A DNA stretch of 8,136 bases from an uncultured Clostridia bacterium (GCA_947629295.1 CANRDH010000064.1:1-8136), one strand, 5' to 3'. Shown: positions 1 to 6,637, numbered from the stretch's first letter. Made by a program: numbers and translations. Notes: generated by a model not told the origin, from the letters alone.

Positions 1-116
1 GTGAATATGATAAGGTATTGAATAAATTGAGCCAAACCTCACTTGACGGTTTTGCACAGGAGCTTGATTCCGCAAGTAAAGATTATATACCCGATTTCGA
101 TATTGACAGCCTATAG
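1..116 (+). CDS. C-terminal end of an unidentified protein (partial)
   Basis: The third forward frame is open from the window edge to a TAG at 114-116, giving 37 codons; the other two forward frames hit stops within the first 25 bases. The tail is acidic (EYDKVLNKLSQ... ending IPDFDIDSL) with no membrane segment or motif I recognise. It ends 8 bases before the stop of yqfD on the other strand, so the two genes converge with almost no spacer and no visible terminator between them. The start and most of the protein lie outside the window, so function cannot be assigned. A chance open stretch is possible, but the position flush against yqfD favours a real gene. Confidence 0.5.
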   Translation, partial: EYDKVLNKLSQTSLDGFAQELDSASKDYIPDFDIDSL

Positions 117-124
117 CAGTCGAA

Positions 125-1318
125 TTATTCCTTTACCTGTATATATGATTTTTCGCAAATATTTTCTTCTGTTTCATAGCTTACAGTCAGATAGTATGTC
201 TTATTCTTTTCTTCAAATTTTATTTTTTTTGAAAGTATAGTACAATCGTCACTATACAACATAAACATTTCATATAGCTTAAGCCTGTTATTCAACAGCT
301 CCTTTGCCTCAGCATCGGAGAGTGTGAGTTTTTTGGTTTCGTATTTCTGCCACTTTTCTTCCGTTATGCTTATTGGCAGACTATTACCAAGAAGTGTAGG
401 CTTAAGCTTATTTTCTTTTTTATAATATCCTTCTGTCGGATTTCCGCAGAAGGTAATGGGAAGATTTATCCCAAAAAAGCATATTTCCTTTTTATAAACA
501 TATTCATCCACTGCCATTGGTTTATTATATTGCTTCGGAGCACTGAGTGTTACCGTACGCGAGGTTTTTGCATACACGGCGCCCTCACTGTCGGCAAGGA
601 CATTTGTGCCGTCTGTATATTCCATAATTCCGCTTACAAGAAGCTGACCTTTTCGTACTCCGTCTCCAACTCCGACAACAGCCGTTCCGTTGTGTACATT
701 TATTTTCGTAATTGTTCCGTCGGCAACTGATTTTAGGTTGCTGACGACTGTTTTGTTTTCATTATTATCTTTATCAACATCAATTTTTGCGCTAAGCTCA
801 ACGAATGCGTTGGTACCGAATACGTTTATGCTTACCCAGCTTATCCTGCCGTCGTTCATGCTAAGCTGTCTTTCGATATTCTCAATTTCATCAGAATTAT
901 ACTTAGTTCCCTCATAGAACCCCATATCTCTCAGCTGTTCTCTTATTTCATATTCGTTTATCTGAGGAGGCGTATTTATCTCAATATTCCATATAAAACC
1001 GGATAGCCAACATGATAAAGCAACCCCGATAATAAGACCCGCTAAAAGTCCAAGCCTGCTTCTGTAAACCTTGCATAAATAGGGAAGACCATGCTCTTTT
1101 TTAACGATAAATTCACTTTCTGTTTTCTTCGCAAATAATTCTGCCATACTTTTATCTGCTATTTTGGCAGTTGCCCGAAGCTCTCCCATTTCGCCCTGCA
1201 TATTCCATAGATTAAGTCCGTTTCGTGAGGCAAGGTTAAGAAATCTCTCGGGGAAACGACCCTTAACAATAAAATCAAAATATCCGAATATCCACCGTAA
1301 AAACAAAACAATCAGCAT
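125..1318 (-). CDS. yqfD: Sporulation protein YqfD
   Basis: Membrane-anchored sporulation protein of the YqfD family; in Bacillus subtilis the yqfC-yqfD pair belongs to the mother-cell sigma-E regulon, and its biochemical role is not established. The roughly 397-residue length fits the family. Visible hallmarks are the short N-terminal FGYFDFIVKGRFPERFLNL region, a GLPYLCKVYRSRLGLLAG lead into a single membrane helix (about residues 89-111), the conserved SWVSINVFGTNAFVELSAK segment, and a later DGTITKINVHNGTAVVGVGD region resembling a biotinyl/lipoyl-like fold. I chose the ATG at 1318 because GAGGG at 1324-1328 lies 5 bases upstream. A GTG at 1330, four codons earlier, would overlap the yqfC stop as GTGA but has no ribosome site. 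It is the second gene of a yqfC-yqfD unit. The phoH gene that often follows yqfD is not next here; an unrelated gene converges instead. Confidence 0.9.
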   Translation of the reverse strand: MLIVLFLRWIFGYFDFIVKGRFPERFLNLASRNGLNLWNMQGEMGELRATAKIADKSMAELFAKKTESEFIVKKEHGLPYLCKVYRSRLGLLAGLIIGVALSCWLSGFIWNIEINTPPQINEYEIREQLRDMGFYEGTKYNSDEIENIERQLSMNDGRISWVSINVFGTNAFVELSAKIDVDKDNNENKTVVSNLKSVADGTITKINVHNGTAVVGVGDGVRKGQLLVSGIMEYTDGTNVLADSEGAVYAKTSRTVTLSAPKQYNKPMAVDEYVYKKEICFFGINLPITFCGNPTEGYYKKENKLKPTLLGNSLPISITEEKWQKYETKKLTLSDAEAKELLNNRLKLYEMFMLYSDDCTILSKKIKFEEKNKTYYLTVSYETEENICEKSYIQVKE

Positions 1319-1326
1319 TATGACCC

Positions 1327-1590
1327 TCACATAATATACTCAATAGATGTAATAAAGCCTGCTATAATTAAACTGTATTCATTCATACATCTGATATGCA
1401 GACCTCTCCCGGAAAAAGCTACTATATATTTTCCCGTATTTATTTTTATTGAGTTTTCATTATATTCTACAATGCCTCTGCTTCCTTCAAAAATAACCTC
1501 TCTGTTGCCGCAAATATTCATATTAACGCCGCTGATTCTGTCAGCAAGTGTTCTTTGATTGTATGAGGGTTGTTTTTTCTGCCTTTTCAT
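1327..1590 (-). CDS. yqfC: Sporulation protein YqfC (YabP/YqfC family)
   Basis: Small sporulation protein of 87 residues, the usual length for the YabP/YqfC family. After a basic N-terminus (MKRQKKQPSYNQR) come family-typical patterns: an NREVIFEGSRGIVEYNENSIKINTG core and a C-terminal GRGLHIRCMNEYSLIIAGFITSIEY strand-rich segment, with no signal peptide or long membrane helix. In relatives it is made in the mother cell under sigma-E; I know of no defined enzymatic role. The ATG start is preceded by AGAGGTG with a short spacer, a good ribosome site. It lies immediately upstream of yqfD, with which it is surely co-transcribed, and is divergent from ylbJ, another mother-cell sporulation gene. 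Confidence 0.88.
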   Translation of the reverse strand: MKRQKKQPSYNQRTLADRISGVNMNICGNREVIFEGSRGIVEYNENSIKINTGKYIVAFSGRGLHIRCMNEYSLIIAGFITSIEYIM

Positions 1591-1674
1591 TAAATCACCT
1601 CTGTTTATTCATTCAAATTTTATGCCGGAGTATATATAAAAATTACATCGGCATATATATTTACAGGTGATAAT
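1591..1674. promoter_or_regulatory. Divergent sporulation promoter region yqfC / ylbJ
   Basis: These 84 bases must carry promoters for both yqfC (leftward) and ylbJ (rightward). For ylbJ, GTATATA at 1630-1636 and CATATATAT at 1652-1660, about 14-15 bases apart, loosely resemble the sigma-E boxes (KMATATT / CATACANT). The AT-rich sequence makes such matches easy to find, so this is tentative. A 7-base inverted repeat, TATGCCG (1621-1627) and CGGCATA (1649-1655), brackets this area and could be a regulator site. AGGTGA at 1665-1670 is the ylbJ ribosome site. I could not pick a convincing leftward promoter. Confidence 0.4.
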
Positions 1675-2811
1675 ATGTTTGCTTACGTTAAAATAAAAAA
1701 ATACTCTCCCTTTCTCATATCATCAGCTTTCCTTTTATTGCTTCTGTTTTTTCCCTCTGCCTGTGCTGAAGGTATTCTGAACGGATTGAAAAATACCTGT
1801 GAAATACTTATACCATCCCTATTCCCGTATATTGTTCTTTCGTCTTTTATCATGTATTCAGGAGCAGACAAATATATCGGGAAAATATTTTCTCCGATTA
1901 CAAAAATATTATTTAATTTACCGCCGGTATGCTCGTCAGCTGTAATTCTAAGTCTTATCGGTGGATTTCCTGTCGGAGCTAAGTGCGTTCAGCTTTTATA
2001 CAACGACGGTAAAATAACATTGGAGCAGGCGCAAAGGATGATGCTTTTTTGCGTCTGCTCAGGACCTGCCTTTCTTATAACCGCAATAGGCGCTGTGATG
2101 CTTCACAATACGGAGGTCGGAATAATATTATATATTACGCAGGTATTTTCCTGCTTAATTATCGGAATATGTACAGGAATATACAGCAGAATAAGAAAAT
2201 ATCCTACCGCAGATGATGATTTGACGAATAACAACAGCAGAAAAAAAATATCCGTAACAACGGCAATATTGGAATCAGCCTCAGACGGAGCAGGTACGGT
2301 TATAGCCATGACCGCACTTGTTGTAATTTTTTCCCTGTTACTCAATGCCTGCGATAAATCGGGGGCGGAAGAGCTTTTCGTTTCTTTTTTTAAATTAATC
2401 GGTATAGGAGCACATCAGTCGGATATAATAATACCCATAATATCGGAGGTCACTTCTGCCTGTGATGTTATAAAGGATTCGTCATTACCTGTCTGGTATT
2501 TTTCATTGGCTGCAGGATTTGGCGGCATATGTGTTCATATGCAGATATTCGGTATTTTACGTAATATTCCGATAAAAAGAAGCATATATATGCTGTTCAG
2601 ATTGATAAACGCAGTAATTTCAACTGCGGCAGCATATATTTTCTTTATGTTATATTCACCCACAGCGGATGCATTTTCGGTTTTGGGCGGACCGGAAGCT
2701 GAGACTTCGGCTACCACCTTTATGGGAAGTACAGCACTGATTGTAATGTGTACCGTATTTCTTCTAACTCTCCGGAAAAGAGAACTAAGCCGAAAACTTT
2801 TCGGAATCTGA
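1675..2811 (+). CDS. ylbJ: Sporulation integral membrane protein YlbJ
   Basis: Polytopic membrane protein of 378 residues matching YlbJ, a mother-cell sporulation protein with nucleoside-recognition (Gate) type repeats. Key segments are the N-terminal helix (about 11-30), the ILIPSLFPYIVLSSF block (44-58), the family-marking SLIGGFPVGAKCVQLLY (93-109), the CSGPAFLITAIGAVML helix (128-143), and a second half beginning ILESASDGAGTVIAMTALVVIFSLLL (198-223) and running to a final helix at about 352-366. The GGFPVGAK motif separates YlbJ from ordinary nucleoside transporters; the transported substrate, if any, is unknown. Loss of ylbJ in B. subtilis impairs spore formation. AGGTGA 4 bases before the ATG supports the start. 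It is divergent from yqfC-yqfD and followed after 25 bases by asnB. Confidence 0.9.
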   Translation: MFAYVKIKKYSPFLISSAFLLLLLFFPSACAEGILNGLKNTCEILIPSLFPYIVLSSFIMYSGADKYIGKIFSPITKILFNLPPVCSSAVILSLIGGFPVGAKCVQLLYNDGKITLEQAQRMMLFCVCSGPAFLITAIGAVMLHNTEVGIILYITQVFSCLIIGICTGIYSRIRKYPTADDDLTNNNSRKKISVTTAILESASDGAGTVIAMTALVVIFSLLLNACDKSGAEELFVSFFKLIGIGAHQSDIIIPIISEVTSACDVIKDSSLPVWYFSLAAGFGGICVHMQIFGILRNIPIKRSIYMLFRLINAVISTAAAYIFFMLYSPTADAFSVLGGPEAETSATTFMGSTALIVMCTVFLLTLRKRELSRKLFGI

Positions 2812-2836
2812 CAAATATTAAATTAGGAGGATTTTT

Positions 2837-4675
2837 ATGTGCGGAATAGCCGGTTGGTATGATAAAAACATAAATATGAGAGAAGCAGAAGATATCTTAC
2901 GTGAAATGTCTGACAGTTTAAAAAGAAGGGGACCTGACGACAGTGGTATATTTGCAGAAAATTCCGTATCTCTTATTCATAGACGGCTTGCAGTCATTGA
3001 TGTTGAGAACGGAAAACAGCCCATGACAAAAAATATAGGCGAGGACAGCTATACAATAGTTTATAACGGAGAATTATATAACACCCCGGAGCTGAGGGAG
3101 GAGTTAAAAGAAAAAGGATATAACTTTAAAACAAGCAGTGATACCGAGGTGGTACTTACTTCCTATATACATTGGGGAAAGGAATGTGTATATAAATTAA
3201 ACGGAATATTTGCCTTTGCCATATGGAGCAGTAAAAGTAATCATTTGTTCCTTGCAAGGGACAGAATCGGAGTTAAGCCGTTGTTTTTCTATGAATATAA
3301 TACAGGTCTTATTTTTGCTTCCGAAGTGAAGACACTGCTGAAAAATCCGCTCGTTTCACCGCATATTGATGAGCAGGGACTTTGCGAATTATTTCTTATA
3401 GGTCCCGGAAGAACGCTCGGTCAGGGAATATATAAGGGAGTAGGGGAGCTTCTGCCGGGTGAGTGCGCCGTATATGACGGAAAAAGTACGGTGCGGGAAA
3501 GATATTTTACCCTTAAGGCACATGAGCATGAATCAGATACGCTTACCAGCATAAAGGAAGTACGGGAACTCCTTATAGACTCTATTGAAAGACAGCTTGT
3601 ATCCGATGTTCCGCTTTGCTGTTTTTTGTCGGGAGGTCTTGATTCCAGTATAATATCCTATGTAGCCGCGGAGCATAACAGGAGAAACGGTTTTGCCCCC
3701 ATTGATACCTATTCGGTGGATTACACGGATAATAACAAATATTTTCAAAAAAGTCTTTTCCAGCCGACGCCAGACAGTGAATTTATCGGAACAATGGTGA
3801 ATTATATCGGTTCAAAGCATCACAGTGTCACAATCAACAATTATGACCTTTTCAAGGCACTTACCGATGCAGTCGATGCAAGAGATTTTCCGGGTATGGT
3901 AGATGTAGATTCCTCACTTCTGTTATTCTGCGGAAAAATGAAGGAGGATTTTACTGTCGGTCTTTCGGGCGAATGTGCCGATGAGCTTTTCGGCGGATAT
4001 CCGTGGTATCATAATAAAGAAATTCTGTTTGACGATAATTTCCCGTGGTCACGTTCTCTTGATATAAGAAGAAGTATTTTGAGGAAAAATTTTCTTCCGA
4101 GGGGTGACGAATATGTCCGTCAGCGTTATCTTGATACCTGCAATAATACGGAAAAGCTGAAAAGCGACAACAAGCTTGAGGCGAGAATGAGGGAGATGTT
4201 TTCTCTTAATTTTCACTGGTTTATGCAGACCCTTTTGGACAGGAAAGATAGAATGTCTATGTATAGCGGCTTTGAGGTAAGAGTACCGTTCTGTGATTAC
4301 AGAATTGTTGATTATGCCTTTAACCTTCCCTGGAGTATGAAGGCTCTTAACGGTAGAGAAAAGGGAATAGTGCGTGCGGCATTCAGGGGACTTCTTCCCG
4401 ACAGTATTATTGACAGAAAGAAAAGTCCGTACCCTAAAACACATAACCCTCTGTATTTTGAGTTATGTGCAAACAAGGTACGGGAAATTCTCTCCGACAG
4501 CACATCTCCTATAAGAGATATACTTGACCCTGCGGGAGTGGAGAGTATCATTCAGAATCCAGAACAGATATCATCTCCGTGGTACGGACAGCTTATGCGT
4601 GCCCCCCAGATACTCGCATATATAATTCAGCTTGATTATTGGTTCAGAAAAAATACCGTTTCGATTGTAGATTAG
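2837..4675 (+). CDS. asnB: Asparagine synthetase, glutamine-hydrolysing (AsnO-like)
   Basis: Converts aspartate, glutamine and ATP to asparagine, glutamate, AMP and pyrophosphate in the cytoplasm. The 612-residue protein has the complete two-domain layout. The N-terminal class II glutaminase starts with catalytic Cys2 (MCGIAGWYD) and shows RRGPDDSG (30-37), NGELYN (77-82) and the RDRIGVKPLF segment (141-150). The synthetase domain has the pyrophosphate loop SGGLDSS (265-271), the LSGECADELFGGY block (376-388) and a later DRKDRMSMYSGFEVRVPFCD segment. No key residue is missing. Length and the DFPGMVDVDSSLLLFC segment seem closest to the B. subtilis AsnO type rather than E. coli AsnB, judged from memory. 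AGGAGG at 2825-2830 lies 6 bases before the ATG. The 25-base gap after ylbJ, with no terminator, suggests one transcript. No clear terminator follows its stop directly. Confidence 0.95.
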   Translation: MCGIAGWYDKNINMREAEDILREMSDSLKRRGPDDSGIFAENSVSLIHRRLAVIDVENGKQPMTKNIGEDSYTIVYNGELYNTPELREELKEKGYNFKTSSDTEVVLTSYIHWGKECVYKLNGIFAFAIWSSKSNHLFLARDRIGVKPLFFYEYNTGLIFASEVKTLLKNPLVSPHIDEQGLCELFLIGPGRTLGQGIYKGVGELLPGECAVYDGKSTVRERYFTLKAHEHESDTLTSIKEVRELLIDSIERQLVSDVPLCCFLSGGLDSSIISYVAAEHNRRNGFAPIDTYSVDYTDNNKYFQKSLFQPTPDSEFIGTMVNYIGSKHHSVTINNYDLFKALTDAVDARDFPGMVDVDSSLLLFCGKMKEDFTVGLSGECADELFGGYPWYHNKEILFDDNFPWSRSLDIRRSILRKNFLPRGDEYVRQRYLDTCNNTEKLKSDNKLEARMREMFSLNFHWFMQTLLDRKDRMSMYSGFEVRVPFCDYRIVDYAFNLPWSMKALNGREKGIVRAAFRGLLPDSIIDRKKSPYPKTHNPLYFELCANKVREILSDSTSPIRDILDPAGVESIIQNPEQISSPWYGQLMRAPQILAYIIQLDYWFRKNTVSIVD

Positions 4676-4806
4676 ATATTATCGAAAATCAGATGGGTCA
4701 ACCTGCGGCAGTAATATCATTAAGTTAAGAAAGAAAACTTACGAATAAATGAGTGCCCTTTTGAGTAACAGAGAAATTAAGAAAATTTATATAATTTTAA
4801 AAAGTC
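4676..4806. other. Non-coding stretch downstream of asnB
   Basis: Nothing convincing is seen here. Frames are open only for about 22 codons at a time (for example ATG at 4749 to a TGA about 23 codons later) and lack ribosome sites. A 6-base inverted repeat TAAGTT (4721-4726) / AACTTA (4736-4741) is too weak and has no T-run to serve as the asnB terminator. The AT-rich block at about 4780-4806 leads into the predicted promoter at 4807. Confidence 0.4.
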
Positions 4807-4835
4807 TTGATTATTTTTGAATTATAGCATATAAT
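4807..4835 (+). promoter_or_regulatory. Predicted sigma-A promoter of the intergenic RNA
   Basis: TTGATT (4807-4812) and a perfect TATAAT (4830-4835) are separated by exactly 17 bases, the optimal housekeeping spacing. Transcription would start near 4842, about 90 bases before a strong terminator. The context is AT-rich, so chance matches occur, but the combination of spacing, perfect -10 and the matching terminator strengthens the call. Confidence 0.5.
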
Positions 4836-4841
4836 AGCGAG

Positions 4842-4963
4842 TGAATGGTATTGGTTACTCATCATAATGTTTGCTTCGCTGTCGTCTGATTACCATATCA
4901 GGAAAATGCATCGAAAAAGTAACAGTTTTTTGGGTGGTTACGTATTGTAACTGCCCATTTTTT
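4842..4963 (+). ncRNA. Predicted small RNA or attenuated leader (about 120 nt)
   Basis: This interval runs from the predicted start site of the promoter at 4807-4835 to the end of an intrinsic terminator. No credible protein is encoded: the longest ATG frame (4845) gives 14 residues and lacks a ribosome site. The word GTTACT or its complement occurs four times: GTTACT 4854-4859, AGTAAC 4918-4923, GGTTAC 4936-4941 and GTAACT 4947-4952. Copies 1:2, 2:3 and 3:4 could pair in mutually exclusive ways, as in an attenuator where 2:3 would prevent the 3:4 terminator. The sequence matches no RNA family I can name. It could be an independent small RNA or a leader controlling the EamA transporter gene that starts 188 bases beyond. 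Both limits are inferred. Confidence 0.35.
4931..4963 (+). terminator. Strong intrinsic terminator in the asnB-eamA gap
   Basis: TGGGTGGTTAC (4931-4941) pairs with GTAACTGCCCA (4947-4957) over 11 consecutive positions (nine Watson-Crick, two G-U) around a 5-base GTATT loop, followed directly by six T residues (4958-4963). It works only in the forward direction because T rather than A residues precede the stem. It lies 255 bases past the asnB stop, too far to be the obvious asnB terminator, and fits the end of a separate short transcript, though it would also stop read-through from asnB. Confidence 0.8.
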
Positions 4964-5150
4964 GTAGAAAGTGAAAATGACGGATGCATAAGATTTTACT
5001 TGCTACCCTAAATCAAGGCCGGTAGTATTTTGGGAAAAGCTGACATCCATTTTGAGTTTATTTAAGCTTTATACAACAGCTCAATTTTGTTCAGCTTTTA
5101 TTTTATAAGAAAATATGTTATAATTTTCAATGTAATAATATCATGATTGG
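4964..5150. promoter_or_regulatory. Upstream region and extended -10 promoter of the EamA gene
   Basis: Most of this 187-base stretch shows no gene. Near its end TGTTATAAT (5116-5124) is a perfect extended -10 box (TG, one base, TATAAT); no good -35 box lies 16-18 bases upstream, as is usual for extended -10 promoters. Transcription would start near 5131, giving a leader of about 20 bases before the transporter gene. If this promoter is active, the transporter need not depend on read-through of the terminator at 4931-4963. Confidence 0.4.
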
Positions 5151-6098
5151 GTGAGGAATTTGAAAAAAATTAAGATTGAACGACGCTACAAGGCAATATT
5201 ATATATAATACTTTCGGCATTTTGCTTCGCATTTATGAATTTGTTTGTACGTCTTTCGGGTGATTTACCGTCAATGCAGAAATGCTTCTTTCGTAATTTT
5301 GTAGCGGTATTCTTTGCACTCGGAGTACTTATGAAAAATAAAAGCAGTCTGAAATGGAAAAAAGGTAATCTTAAATTTCTTCTTCTGCGTTCGGCAGTCG
5401 GTACTCTCGGCATAGTGGGAAATTTCTACGCCATAGACCATATAGCTCTTGCAGACGCTTCAATACTTAATAAGATGTCGCCGTTTTTTGTAATTATCTT
5501 CTCTCTTGTTCTCCTCAAGGAAAAACTGACTTTTTTGCAGGGGGCGGCGGTATTTATAGCGTTTATCGGCACTTTATTCATAGTCAAGCCTACTTTTCAG
5601 AATATCGAGTTCATACCTTCGGCAGTCGGACTTATCGGCGGAATGTGTGCCGGTTTTGCATATACCATGGTAAGAATACTCGGGCAAAGAGGGGAGAACG
5701 GCTCGCTTATTGTATTTTTCTTTTCCGGTTTTTCATGCATAACAATGCTTCCGTTTCTTATATTTGACTATCATCCTATGGAATGGTGGCAAATTCTTAT
5801 GCTCCTTGGTGCCGGTCTTTCCGCAACGGGCGGTCAGTTCTCCATTACTGCGGCATATTGCTATGCTCCGGCAAGGGAGATATCCGTATATGACTATTCA
5901 CAGATAATATTTGCTACACTTCTGGGCTTCATTTTTCTTGGAGAAATTCCCGATATATACAGCGTTGTAGGATATATTGTAATATCTTCAATGGCAATTC
6001 TTATGTTTATGTACAACAATAATAAGGGAATATTCAAAAACAGAAAAAATCCTGAACCGGCAGCAGATTTAGATAAAATCAATGAGAAGAACGACTGA
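5151..6098 (+). CDS. EamA/DMT-superfamily membrane transporter
   Basis: Inner-membrane transporter of the drug/metabolite transporter superfamily with two EamA repeats, 315 residues and about ten predicted helices. Repeat 1 covers about 14-146 and ends with the characteristic LNKMSPFFVIIFSLVLLKEKLTFLQGAAVFIAFIGTLFIVKP pattern (105-147). Repeat 2 covers about 157-288 and ends with YSQIIFATLLGFIFLGEIPD (249-268) and a last helix near 272-288. The C-terminal tail is charged and probably cytoplasmic. The substrate cannot be read from sequence; amino acids, nucleotide-related compounds and drugs are all known for the family. The start is uncertain: GTG at 5151 lacks a good ribosome site, TTG at 5160 follows GTGAGG at tight spacing, and an ATG at 5144 stops after three codons. 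It converges on arsR with a 16-base gap. Confidence 0.85.
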   Translation: MRNLKKIKIERRYKAILYIILSAFCFAFMNLFVRLSGDLPSMQKCFFRNFVAVFFALGVLMKNKSSLKWKKGNLKFLLLRSAVGTLGIVGNFYAIDHIALADASILNKMSPFFVIIFSLVLLKEKLTFLQGAAVFIAFIGTLFIVKPTFQNIEFIPSAVGLIGGMCAGFAYTMVRILGQRGENGSLIVFFFSGFSCITMLPFLIFDYHPMEWWQILMLLGAGLSATGGQFSITAAYCYAPAREISVYDYSQIIFATLLGFIFLGEIPDIYSVVGYIVISSMAILMFMYNNNKGIFKNRKNPEPAADLDKINEKND

Positions 6099-6114
6099 CA
6101 GCATAAAATTCTGT

Positions 6115-6480
6115 CTATTCGGGGCATGATATTCTCGCAACCTCTTCAATTGTATGATGAAGCTTTAGTACCATATCGGTATCCGCTGCACGGTAGTACA
6201 TTTCCTTTCCGTTCCGGTTTGCCACTATAAGTCCGGCACTTTTGAGCAGCTTTAGGTGGTGGGATACGGCAGGACTTGACATTCCTGTTGCTGCCGCTAT
6301 ATCGATAACACATTCCTCACAGTGACATAATAGCCAGAATATACGCAGTCTGCTCGGGTCGCCAAGCTGTTTCATTGCGTCGGCAACAGTTTTTATTGTT
6401 TCTATTGACGGCATAGCTTCGGCGAGTCGTCCGCCGTTTTCGCTGTGATTATGAGGCAGGATAATTTTTTCGTCTGACAA
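6115..6480 (-). CDS. ArsR/SmtB-family metal-sensing repressor
   Basis: A 121-residue winged-helix repressor that should release DNA when metal binds. It carries the family core GDPSRLRIFWLL (40-51), recognition helix SSPAVSHHLKLLK (68-80) and wing NRNGKEMYYRA (88-98). Candidate metal ligands are C52, H53, C54 and C57 in the LCHCEECV segment, where CadC/ArsR proteins have ELCVCD, plus H10 and H12 in the N-terminal LPHNHS stretch and C119 near the end. The helix-5 Zn site of SmtB/CzrA (D-x-H...H-x-x-E/H) is not conserved: the aligned region is DTDMVLKLHHTIEEVAR. The start is TTG, supported by a perfect AGGAGGT 7 bases upstream. It is divergent from the metal-binding protein and ATPase genes, its likely targets. 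Zn, Cd or Pb is the probable inducer, judged from the neighbouring pump. Confidence 0.9.
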   Translation of the reverse strand: MSDEKIILPHNHSENGGRLAEAMPSIETIKTVADAMKQLGDPSRLRIFWLLCHCEECVIDIAAATGMSSPAVSHHLKLLKSAGLIVANRNGKEMYYRAADTDMVLKLHHTIEEVARISCPE

Positions 6481-6500
6481 TTAGGTTACCTCCTTAGGTT
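6481..6500 (-). promoter_or_regulatory. Ribosome site deciding the TTG start of arsR
   Basis: On the - strand AGGAGGT (6488-6494) sits 7 bases before the TTG at 6480-6478 and fixes the start. The site is flanked by an exact 7-base direct repeat, reading TTAGGTT on the + strand at 6481-6487 and 6494-6500. The repeat may be chance. Confidence 0.7.
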
Positions 6501-6514
6501 TTGTAATACTAAGC

Positions 6515-6530
6515 TATATTTTAAAATATA
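6515..6530. promoter_or_regulatory. 16-base perfect palindrome over the arsR -10 box
   Basis: TATATTTTAAAATATA is a perfect inverted repeat covering the predicted arsR -10 element, a position suited to autorepression. It contains only A and T and does not match the half-site of the stronger operator pair at 6616 and 6921, so it may be an accidental consequence of the base composition. Confidence 0.3.
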
Positions 6531-6546
6531 CGGTCTTAAAAATCAA
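6518..6546 (-). promoter_or_regulatory. Predicted arsR promoter
   Basis: On the - strand TTGATT (6546-6541) and TAAAAT (6523-6518) are separated by 17 bases, giving a start near 6511 and a leader of about 30 bases that contains the AGGAGGT ribosome site. The -10 box lies inside the 16-base palindrome at 6515-6530, so binding there would block transcription. This is a consensus match only. Confidence 0.45.
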
Positions 6547-6578
6547 TAGTGGTTTGCAATAAAAAACTAAAATATGTA

Positions 6579-6607
6579 TTGACATCTTATCCATTATATG
6601 TTATATT
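6579..6607 (+). promoter_or_regulatory. Promoter of the metal-efflux operon
   Basis: A perfect TTGACA (6579-6584) and TATATT (6602-6607) are separated by 17 bases, the best promoter match in the window. The start would be near 6614, giving a leader of about 37 bases before the ATG at 6651. The promoter excludes the longer GTG-initiated reading of the downstream gene from 6549, which begins upstream of it. Confidence 0.7.
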
Positions 6608-6615
6608 ATATTCAA

Positions 6616-6637
6616 CGATTAAGCAATCTTTTAATTA
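6616..6637. promoter_or_regulatory. Candidate ArsR operator 1, at the start of the efflux transcript
   Basis: This 22-base segment matches the perfect palindrome at 6921-6942 at 17 of 22 positions without gaps, sharing ATTAA..CAAT and TTTAATT. It starts about 9 bases after the -10 box, so a bound repressor would block initiation or escape. ArsR/SmtB proteins typically bind 12-2-12 imperfect repeats of the TGAACA-TGTTCA kind; this site is a degenerate version of that design. Confidence 0.5.

Noticed and set aside
4049..4551. - strand open frames of 79 and 131 codons inside asnB
   Set aside because: They lie opposite conserved synthetase-domain coding sequence, lack recognisable motifs, and are explained by the codon use of the real gene.
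4749..4820. Short + strand frame starting MSALLSNREIKKIY
   Set aside because: It is only 23 codons, is preceded by an in-frame TAA with no ribosome site, and overlaps the predicted promoter; open stretches of this length are expected by chance. A decayed gene remnant cannot be excluded.
4855..4989. 44-codon - strand frame (ATG 4989 to TAA 4855), whose product would end QRSKHYDE
   Set aside because: It has no ribosome site, is antisense to the strong terminator and the predicted promoter transcript, and matches no family I recognise.
6096..6116. Possible bidirectional terminator between the EamA and arsR genes (GACAG / CTGTC)
   Set aside because: The stem has only five pairs with a 9-base loop, lacks T-runs, and overlaps both stop codons; too weak to call.
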